From: Bacteroidales bacterium
GTDB lineage: Bacteria; Bacteroidota; Bacteroidia; Bacteroidales; UBA932
Direction of reading: 5' to 3'
Assembly (NCBI GenBank): GCA_016283985.1
Contig: JAEENZ010000261.1
Coordinates: 1-6,171, forward strand
DNA length: 6,171 bases
Part shown: in pieces, positions 1-4,471 of the stretch
Numbering within the stretch: position 1 is the stretch's first letter
Layout of the letters: each line of letters starts with the position of its first letter
Position numbers and translations under genes: made by a program
Notes under the pieces: generated by a model
What the model saw: the letters and a program-made list of their open reading frames with translations, nothing else
The model's database searches: none
What the model was told of the DNA's origin: nothing

Positions 1-520
1 TGCCGCCGCCTATGTCGAGATAGGGTTCTGACCAATAGCCACCGTCTATCTCGAGGGGTTTTGTGAACCACTCCTTTGACGGATAGTCATAATCTTCCGT
101 TGCCAGCGACTTAAGGGCGAGTGTGTCAGCCTCCCTGCATACATATGGTGAATACAGGGAACGCTTGCGGAGGTAATTGGGCACCATCGCTACGGTAGAT
201 CCCATCACCGAAGGATTGTCTTCCACGATGCGCATCGGCACCCGGGGCAGACTGTCCGGATAGTCAAGGCACCAGCGGGCAATCCATACGCTGTTGCGCA
301 CCGCGGATTCGGCCTGGTGGGCGGCATCCTGAAGCAGCAGGCGGGTGGTCTGCAACTGGCTCTCGGCCCGCAACTGAGCTTGTTCATACAGTCCTTTTCG
401 GGAGAAGTAGTTCTGAAGGAGCGACATAGCCTCCAGAGTGAGCGCTGCCACTATAATCAGCAGCAGTCCGGCACCTGCCGATTGGCGCATTACTTTATCT
501 AAATCCTTGAATCTTTTCAT
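1..520 (-). CDS. Membrane-anchored sensor protein, N-terminal part (Cache-like extracellular domain), partial
   Basis: The reverse strand is open from an ATG at 520-518 to the left edge, giving 173 residues with no stop. A short charged N-terminus (MKRFKDLDK) is followed by one hydrophobic segment at about residues 16-35, fitting a signal anchor. Residues 36-80 look helical and rich in Q, E, A and L. Residues 145-173 contain YDYPSKEWFTKP and then GGYWSEPYLDIGGG, the pattern seen at the ligand-pocket side of periplasmic dCache-type sensor domains. In Bacteroidota such N-termini are found on SpoIIE/PP2C-type phosphatases and on histidine kinases. The output domain lies outside the window, so the output is unknown. 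I chose this start because it directly precedes the anchor and has a -7 promoter element upstream. The gene is divergent from the beta-barrel-like gene and appears to be host chromosome rather than part of the mobile element. Confidence 0.8.
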   Translation of the reverse strand, partial: MKRFKDLDKVMRQSAGAGLLLIIVAALTLEAMSLLQNYFSRKGLYEQAQLRAESQLQTTRLLLQDAAHQAESAVRNSVWIARWCLDYPDSLPRVPMRIVEDNPSVMGSTVAMVPNYLRKRSLYSPYVCREADTLALKSLATEDYDYPSKEWFTKPLEIDGGYWSEPYLDIGGG

Positions 521-550
521 ATCACGGGACGGCCTTTTGCAACCGCCTTA

Positions 551-558
551 CAAATGTA
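551..558 (-). promoter_or_regulatory. Bacteroidota -7 element for the leftward sensor gene
   Basis: Read on the minus strand, 558-551 is TACATTTG, an exact match to the TAnnTTTG -7 consensus. It would start transcription near 545, leaving a leader of about 25 bases before the ATG at 520. No TTTG/TTG-like -33 element is visible 19-21 bases further upstream. An A8/T8 tract at 558-565 lies immediately upstream. Confidence 0.45.
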
Positions 559-590
559 AAAAAAAGGGGGCAATTATTATTAATTATAAC

Positions 591-598
591 TATCTTTG
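591..598 (+). promoter_or_regulatory. Bacteroidota -7 element for the beta-barrel-like gene
   Basis: TATCTTTG at 591-598 matches TAnnTTTG exactly. The predicted transcript start near 604 leaves a leader of about 28 AT-rich bases before the ATG at 633. No convincing -33 element is seen. The leader has no clear Shine-Dalgarno sequence, as is usual in this phylum. Together with the opposing element at 558-551 it forms a compact divergent promoter region. Confidence 0.5.
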
Positions 599-632
599 TA
601 ATAATGCATAGAGAATAATCAACTGTAACTAT

Positions 633-1403
633 ATGAAAAAAGCTATCGTTATCATTATCGCTGCGCTGGCTCTTTCGGCCCCGCGCGCATTGGCTCAGGA
701 TATGTTCAACCACTTGGCTGTCGGCATCTCCGTAGGTATCGACGGTCTCGGCCTTGAAGCTGCCACTCCGCTTGGAGATCACTTCCAGCTTCGAGGCGGC
801 TATTCACTCGTGCCATTCACTTACAACAGAAATATAAACTTCGGAACTGCGAATGTTGGCAACAAGCCCCGCAATATGGATAACGTTCCTCTGCAGGCCA
901 AGCTCTGGAAGGGCGGCCTCGGCAATATCCTCGCCGACTGGTATCCCGGAGAAGGCTCTTTCCACGTTACTGCAGGTGTGTTCGTGGGCGGCAATTTTGC
1001 AAGTGCCGACGCTGACCTTCGCAAGTCTCTCGATGCGGCTGAATACGGCACCCTGGGTATCGGATTTGAAGGCGGTCCTGCTTTCACTACCGACTCCAAA
1101 GGTTTCGCACACGTCGACTTCAAAGTTCTGCCCGTAATGCCTTATGTCGGCATCGGAGCAGGCCGTGCGATCAGCGAAGGCCGCGTCACTTTCACTATGG
1201 ATTTCGGAGCCCTGGTTACCGGCGGCATCAAACCCCAGTCATACAACTACATCCGCAACTCCCTGAATCCCTCGAATCCTGTCGAGGTCATCAGCATCAA
1301 CAGCAAGGCTGTCAACAACAGGGACAAGGGCTGGATTGACAAGATCAGCGGCATCCCCGTTTTCCCGCTCCTCAAATTCAACGTTTTCGTAAAACTCTTC
1401 TAG
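633..1403 (+). CDS. Secreted outer-membrane beta-barrel-like protein, function unknown
   Basis: This gene encodes 256 residues. Residues 1-21 form a clear Sec signal peptide: MKKA, a hydrophobic core at 5-15, and an ALA box at 19-21 with Q22 as first mature residue. The mature part is rich in glycine and aromatic residues, with alternating strands such as FQLRGGYSLVPF, FHVTAGVFVGGNF, GTLGIGFEGGPAFT and VTFTMDFGALVTGG. The protein ends FNVFVKLF, and a terminal phenylalanine after alternating hydrophobics is the usual recognition signal for the BAM complex. Length and pattern suit a small porin-like or OmpA-type barrel of roughly 10-12 strands, though no specific family is recognised. ATG 633 is the only start that places the signal peptide at the N-terminus. 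The gene has its own -7 element upstream and an intrinsic terminator 17 bases after the stop, so it is probably monocistronic. It appears to be a host gene. Confidence 0.85.
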   Translation: MKKAIVIIIAALALSAPRALAQDMFNHLAVGISVGIDGLGLEAATPLGDHFQLRGGYSLVPFTYNRNINFGTANVGNKPRNMDNVPLQAKLWKGGLGNILADWYPGEGSFHVTAGVFVGGNFASADADLRKSLDAAEYGTLGIGFEGGPAFTTDSKGFAHVDFKVLPVMPYVGIGAGRAISEGRVTFTMDFGALVTGGIKPQSYNYIRNSLNPSNPVEVISINSKAVNNRDKGWIDKISGIPVFPLLKFNVFVKLF

Positions 1404-1419
1404 AAACATATCGGCAACG

Positions 1420-1452
1420 AAAAAAGTCCAGTTTTACAAGCTGGACTTTTTT
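1420..1452. terminator. Strong bidirectional intrinsic terminator after the beta-barrel-like gene
   Basis: A perfect inverted repeat pairs 1420-1431 (A6 then GTCCAG) with 1441-1452 (CTGGAC then T6) around a 9-base loop at 1432-1440. The GC-rich core followed by a T run is a classic rho-independent terminator. The A run on the other arm would serve the opposite strand too. Confidence 0.9.
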
Positions 1453-1463
1453 ATGCGAAGCAT

Positions 1464-1526
1464 CGGCCGAAGGCCGCGGGGGTTTGGGGGCAGAGCCCCC
1501 GGTAAGAAGGTTGCGGCTGTCCGCAA
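1464..1526. repeat. Three consecutive small GC-rich hairpins
   Basis: Three perfect stem-loops occur in a row: CGGCC-GAA-GGCCG (1464-1476), GGGGGC-AGA-GCCCCC (1486-1500) and TTGCGG-CTGT-CCGCAA (1511-1526). They have no following T tract, so they are not simple terminators. From memory, GGTTTGGGGGCAGAGCCCCC-like sequences recur between genes in Bacteroidales genomes, so this may be a dispersed intergenic repeat. Confidence 0.6.
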
Positions 1527-1530
1527 CGAC

Positions 1531-1568
1531 AAAATAAAAACGCAGCGACTTTTCGCTGCGTTTATTTT
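1531..1568. terminator. Second terminator-like hairpin, bidirectional
   Basis: An 8-bp stem (CGCAGCGA 1541-1548, TCGCTGCG 1553-1560) with loop CTTT is extended by A-rich and T-rich arms, AAAATAAAAA on the left and TTTATTTT on the right, with two bases bulged. It would terminate in either direction and could insulate the integrase from transcription of the host gene. A looser outer pairing, GTCCGCA (1519-1525) with TGCGGAC (1574-1580), encloses it. Confidence 0.65.
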
Positions 1569-1667
1569 GGCGGTGCGGACGATACCGCAATTGACGAAAA
1601 AATAACATACCATTCCGAAAGCCAAATTTCATAACTATTTAATAATCAGTATAAATACGAAAAACAC

Positions 1668-1752
1668 CTTTCGGCACCCCATAGTGTACTTTCGGGATTT
1701 TTAGTACATTTTCAGTACACTTATTCGGGATTATTTTGTATCTTTGCAGTAC
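1668..1752. repeat. Cluster of short repeats upstream of the integrase (candidate arm-type/operator sites)
   Basis: Several short repeats overlap in 85 bases. CTTTCGG occurs at 1668-1674 and 1689-1695, 21 bases apart. TTCGGGATT occurs at 1691-1699 and 1724-1732, 33 bases apart. AGTAC occurs at 1703, 1714 and 1748, the first two 11 bases apart as AGTACA. AGTGTACT (1683-1690) is an exact inverted copy of AGTACACT (1714-1721). An inverted CTTTCGG copy lies at 1615-1621. Spacing near whole helical turns suits protein binding on one face, as at integrase arm sites or an autoregulatory operator. Confidence 0.5.
1739..1746 (+). promoter_or_regulatory. Integrase promoter -7 element, overlapping a CTnDOT-like att core
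   Basis: TATCTTTG matches the TAnnTTTG consensus and would start transcription near 1752, giving a short AT-rich leader of about 20 bases. No -33 element is seen at the expected distance, so the promoter may be weak or activator-dependent. The slightly longer GTATCTTTGC (1738-1747) also fits GTANNTTTGC, the core reported at CTnDOT-family attachment sites. Because that core resembles ordinary promoters, the overlap may be chance. Confidence 0.55.
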
Positions 1753-1772
1753 GAAATTTAAACATATCAGTT

Positions 1773-3152
1773 ATGGCAACCACATTTGTACTGCTCAACA
1801 AAGAGTCCAAAGGACTAGTCCCTTTGTACATCCGGATCCAGCATCCGAACCCCAAAATCAACATCAGAACCAAGATTGATCTCGACGTCCCGGCCGAGAA
1901 GTGGAAGCTCAACCGCAACGGCGCCGCATGGTCCAATTACGCCCAGAGCGAGTCCGGTTCTTTCGTAGTCGCCAAGACGGAAGAGATTCGGACAGCCATC
2001 GACTCCAGACTTCGGGAAGGCAAAGCGCTCACCACAAATGACGTCCGCAAGATCTGCGACGAAATCATCTACCGCGAAGAGCGCGATGAGCAGCTGCGCC
2101 AGGAGGAAGCCCGCCGCCTGGCGGAAGCCGAGGCCAAGCGGATGACCCTCTCCAAATACATCGACCTCTACATCCAGCAGATCTTCTCCGGAGCCCGTCA
2201 GACCGACAAGGGCAGCAACTTCGCCTATGGTACGGCCAAATCCCTCCGGGAGTCGATGACCGTCTGGAAGACCTTCCAGAAAGAGACCCACAAGACCTAC
2301 GACTTCGACGATATCGACATGCCGATGTACTATAAGTACACCGAGTGGATGAAGGATCGCAACTACGCCATCAACACCGTAGGCAAGCACATCAAGAACC
2401 TCAAGAGCATCCTCCGCTGCGCTGAGTCCGAAGGCTACAACCAGAACCAGCGCTTCAAGGACAAACGCTTCCGCGGCACCCGCGTGGAAGTGGACTCCAT
2501 CTACCTCACCAAAGAAGACCTCAAGAAGTTCTGCGCCGTTGACCTCTCAGGCAAGCCCAAGGGATACCAGGAAGCCCGCGACATCTTCCTCGTCGGCTGC
2601 TGGACAGCCCAGCGCGTCTCCGACTACAACAACATATCCCGCGACGCCATCCAGTCCTACACCAAGCGCACCATCGTCGATGTTCCCGACCCGGAGAACC
2701 CAGGGCAAACCAAGCCGGAAATCCAACTCCGCGAAGTTATGTACATCAACATCCGCCAGCACAAGACCGGCGCCAAGGTGGCCGTCCCTTGCTCCTCGGA
2801 GCTCAAGACCATCCTCGAGCGCTACGACTACCAGATGCCCCACCTGGCCGATCAGGTCATCAACCGCTACATCAAGGAAATCGGTGAATGGGCCGGCATC
2901 GACGACATCGTGGAAATGGTCGAGACCAAAGGCGGCAAGAAGACCACCGTTAAATATAAGAAGTATAAACTGATTCACTCGCATACAGCCAGAAGGACTG
3001 GAGCCACCCTGATGTACCTCTCCGGAATGGATGTCTATGACATCATGAAGATCACCGGACACTCCTCGCCCAACATGCTCAAAAAATACATCAAAGCAGA
3101 CCAGTTGGAAGTTGTGGACAAGATTATCGACAAGTACAACTACTTCGATTGA
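1773..3152 (+). CDS. Bacteroidota-type tyrosine recombinase (integrase)
   Basis: This 459-residue protein should carry out site-specific integration and excision by strand cleavage through a 3'-phosphotyrosine. The N-terminus (residues 1-90, MATTFVLLNKESKGLVPLYI onward) is the arm-type DNA-binding domain common in Bacteroidota integrases. A highly charged helix at about 95-124 (many E, R, Q, A) links it to a SAM-like core-binding domain at about 124-225. The catalytic domain is complete: R281 (TAQRVSD), K331 (RQHKTG), H404 and R407 (HTARR), H430 (ITGHSS) and the nucleophile Y439 (KKYIK). Length is slightly above the usual 380-420. ATG 1773 directly follows a promoter and yields the conserved N-terminus. 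It is the first gene after the repeat-rich interval, as expected for an element-end integrase. It shares a transcript with the next gene, whose ATG comes one base after this stop. Codons are strongly C/G-ending. Confidence 0.95.
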   Translation: MATTFVLLNKESKGLVPLYIRIQHPNPKINIRTKIDLDVPAEKWKLNRNGAAWSNYAQSESGSFVVAKTEEIRTAIDSRLREGKALTTNDVRKICDEIIYREERDEQLRQEEARRLAEAEAKRMTLSKYIDLYIQQIFSGARQTDKGSNFAYGTAKSLRESMTVWKTFQKETHKTYDFDDIDMPMYYKYTEWMKDRNYAINTVGKHIKNLKSILRCAESEGYNQNQRFKDKRFRGTRVEVDSIYLTKEDLKKFCAVDLSGKPKGYQEARDIFLVGCWTAQRVSDYNNISRDAIQSYTKRTIVDVPDPENPGQTKPEIQLREVMYINIRQHKTGAKVAVPCSSELKTILERYDYQMPHLADQVINRYIKEIGEWAGIDDIVEMVETKGGKKTTVKYKKYKLIHSHTARRTGATLMYLSGMDVYDIMKITGHSSPNMLKKYIKADQLEVVDKIIDKYNYFD

Positions 3153-3153
3153 T

Positions 3154-3927
3154 ATGGAAACAACAGAAAGACAAACTCTAATGACGGTGGCGGAACTGCT
3201 CGGTTCCGCCATCCTGCGTATTGATCGCATTACCCGCAGCCTTCGCGGAGAGCAGATGGACAGACTGGAAGCCGCAGGTATCCCCGAAGACATCCTCAAG
3301 ATGAAAGAAGAATACGCCACCCTGGACGATTCCCTGCTGTTAAGCGTCTTTTTCATCAACGACCAGTGGCCAGCCATTGAGAACAACCGCGCCCGCCTGG
3401 GCGAGCTCCGCAGCTTCGCCGACGGCTTCGGCCGCTTCTGCAGCACCGTCACCGCCTTCGATGATGCCGTCATCGCCGACAAACCATCGGCCTGGAAACT
3501 CCTGGGCGAATACGAGGCCTCACGGGAATACGCCACCCTCGCGGGCAAATATACCAGCCTGCTGCGTCCCGCCTTCGAATATGAGCAGAGCGTCCGGCCT
3601 GGCCAGAAACCACGACTCAGCCCGCTCCAGGGCCTTTGTGAAGATCTGCAGGACTACTTCACCGGCAAGACCGACAAAGATCTGGAAGATGCCCTCCTAA
3701 AAGGTCTCCCCGGAGGCCCCAAGGGAACCTGGAACGGGACGTTGACGCAGGCCACCTATTTCGGCCAGCATTTCAAAGTCAGCGCCCAGACGATGAACAA
3801 GCTGTTCTCCTTCACAGGCAAATACGGCCAGCCGGAAAAAGCCCACTACACCAAGTACAAGGCGAACAAGATCCTTCCGGAATCGCCCTTCGCCGTCCTA
3901 TTGTCGAAATACCCCCGAAAGGGATAG
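3154..3927 (+). CDS. Unrecognised protein translationally coupled to the integrase
   Basis: I do not recognise this 257-residue protein. It starts (METTERQTLMTVAELL) one base after the integrase stop, so it is probably coupled to it and made from the same mRNA. An in-frame ATG at 3112 would add 14 low-complexity residues (MWTRLSTSTTTSID) read over integrase codons, so I prefer 3154. The protein has no signal peptide or membrane segment and is predicted mainly helical and soluble. The first two thirds are acidic. The tail from W193 (GTWNGTLTQATYFGQHF and after) is basic and aromatic, resembling a small DNA-binding or structural module with S/T-rich turns and a lysine-rich end. In NBU-like elements the genes just after the integrase can be needed for excision, so an accessory recombination role is plausible but only inferred from position. 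A terminator follows 39 bases after the stop. Confidence 0.8.
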   Translation: METTERQTLMTVAELLGSAILRIDRITRSLRGEQMDRLEAAGIPEDILKMKEEYATLDDSLLLSVFFINDQWPAIENNRARLGELRSFADGFGRFCSTVTAFDDAVIADKPSAWKLLGEYEASREYATLAGKYTSLLRPAFEYEQSVRPGQKPRLSPLQGLCEDLQDYFTGKTDKDLEDALLKGLPGGPKGTWNGTLTQATYFGQHFKVSAQTMNKLFSFTGKYGQPEKAHYTKYKANKILPESPFAVLLSKYPRKG

Positions 3928-3934
3928 CGGAAAT

Positions 3935-4009
3935 ATGTCGATGGAAATCGGCACGCCGAAACGGTAAAAGCTCTCGCCCGAGGGCTTTTTTTATCCCGTG
4001 CATCGACAT
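3935..4009. repeat. 9-bp inverted repeat bracketing the terminator
   Basis: ATGTCGATG (3935-3943) and CATCGACAT (4001-4009) are exact reverse complements, separated by 57 bases that contain the intrinsic terminator. The right arm is also the first of three 10-bp-phased CGACA repeats. The pair could be an outer stem in RNA, or two opposed binding sites for a DNA-binding protein. Confidence 0.55.
3966..3992 (+). terminator. Intrinsic terminator of the integrase operon
   Basis: AGCTCTC (3969-3975) pairs with GAGGGCT (3980-3986), including one G-T pair, around loop GCCC. It is preceded by A4 and followed by a T tract to 3992. It ends the two-gene transcript and separates it from the next promoter. 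Confidence 0.8.
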
Positions 4010-4030
4010 CTACCGACAATCCTCGACATC
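4001..4030. repeat. Three 10-bp-phased direct repeats with CGACA core (candidate operator/iteron)
   Basis: Three consecutive 10-base units, CATCGACATC, TACCGACAAT and CCTCGACATC, share CGACA at 4004-4008, 4014-4018 and 4024-4028, exactly one helical turn apart. They end about 30 bases before the -7 element of the small DNA-binding protein gene. An inverted copy of the core lies at 3936-3940. Regular phasing beside a promoter suggests cooperative protein binding, either a regulator operator, excisionase sites, or replication iterons. Confidence 0.55.
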
Positions 4031-4039
4031 CGAAAACTA

Positions 4040-4070
4040 TTGATATTCCGCAATTTCCCTTTCATCTTTG
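4040..4070 (+). promoter_or_regulatory. Promoter for the small DNA-binding protein and primase genes
   Basis: CATCTTTG (4063-4070) matches the TAnnTTTG -7 consensus except for its first base. TTG at 4040-4042 lies 20 bases upstream, the expected -33 spacing. The predicted start near 4077 leaves a leader of about 60 bases that begins with a hairpin. Confidence 0.55.
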
Positions 4071-4075
4071 CATTG

Positions 4076-4092
4076 CCGGAAAGGTATTCCGG
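4076..4092 (+). promoter_or_regulatory. Hairpin at the start of the leader
   Basis: CCGGAA (4076-4081) pairs perfectly with TTCCGG (4087-4092) around the 5-base loop AGGTA. It sits at the predicted transcript 5' end with no T tract, so a role in mRNA stability or as a palindromic operator is more likely than termination. Confidence 0.45.
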
Positions 4093-4139
4093 TAGGGAGT
4101 GCGCACAACCCTATTGTCTAATTTCAAAGTGATAGAACT

Positions 4140-4439
4140 ATGAGTGTATTGGACGCAATAGGTGATTATCTGGAGGGCATCGTATACGACAGTGTCCGGA
4201 AAGCGATGATAGAGGTTGCTCCTAAACCAAAGGCTGATGAGGAAGAGGTTTATATTTCAGCAAGAGAAGCTTGTGAATATCTCGGAATCAAGACCACCGC
4301 ATTATATGACAGGCTCAAGCTGCCCGACATCCGTTCCAAGAAGGAAGACGGACGGCGGATGGTGTGTCTGAACGATTTGAAAAAGCTTAAGGAACAGAAA
4401 GCCATTGGCAAATATGCTCGCTATAAAGGGAAATTGTAG
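4140..4439 (+). CDS. Small winged-helix DNA-binding protein, excisionase/MerR-like (HTH_17 type)
   Basis: This 99-residue protein has a helical N-terminus (1-30) and then an excisionase-type winged-helix domain at about 37-86. VYISAREACEYLGI forms the first helix and turn, KTTALYDRLK is the putative recognition helix (51-60), and GRRMVCLNDLKKLKEQ (71-86) forms the wing and closing helix. The C-terminal tail KYARYKGKL is basic. Proteins of this kind act as recombination directionality factors or as transcription regulators in Bacteroidota elements. Its position between a phased-repeat control region and the primase gene fits either role. ATG 4140 begins a good leader context (GATAGAACTATG) after an AT-rich stretch. 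It has more A/T-ending codons than the strongly C/G-ending integrase and primase, hinting at a different history or expression level. The primase start follows 32 bases after its stop, so the two are probably co-transcribed. Confidence 0.85.
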   Translation: MSVLDAIGDYLEGIVYDSVRKAMIEVAPKPKADEEEVYISAREACEYLGIKTTALYDRLKLPDIRSKKEDGRRMVCLNDLKKLKEQKAIGKYARYKGKL

Positions 4440-4471
4440 TTCAACGCAAACTTCCTTTAACAGAGTATATT

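Larger units (their letters stand above)
1456..1772. other. Non-coding interval between host gene and integrase; candidate left end of the element
   Basis: This interval of just over 300 bases has no credible gene. The first half (to about 1590) is GC-rich and made of successive small hairpins. The second half (about 1591-1772) is AT-rich with many short repeats and runs into the integrase start. No tRNA or other RNA gene that could be an integration target was recognised. Because integrases commonly lie next to the element end, the host/element junction probably falls here. The composition change near 1590 and the core-like GTATCTTTGC at 1738-1747 are the two best candidate points. This placement is inference. 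Confidence 0.5.

Noticed and set aside
1464..1568. CRISPR-like array
   Set aside because: The hairpins differ in sequence and there are no identical repeats with uniform spacers, nor any cas gene.
1404..1740. Possible tRNA or fragment as integration target
   Set aside because: No cloverleaf, T-loop (GTTCRANNC) or CCA-proximal acceptor stem could be found. The hairpins present are independent stem-loops.
1815..2390. Antisense open frame of 191 codons opposite the integrase
   Set aside because: It is rich in V, G, L and D as expected for the complement of GC-biased codons, and lies wholly inside a catalytic-residue-complete integrase gene.
3112..3153. Earlier in-frame ATG for the gene after the integrase
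   Set aside because: It would add 14 T/S-rich residues read out of frame over the conserved integrase C-terminus. The ATG at 3154 gives a normal start and the usual tight coupling.
2547..3548. Long antisense open frame opposite the integrase and the following gene
   Set aside because: It spans two well-supported forward genes, and its composition (V, G, D, L-rich with S-rich ends) is that of a mirror frame of C-ending codons. No promoter or family motif is seen.
4325..4333. CGACATCCG inside the small DNA-binding protein gene, matching bases at the third phased repeat (4024-4032)
   Set aside because: It is explained by the codons for PDIR and lacks the 10-bp phased companions.
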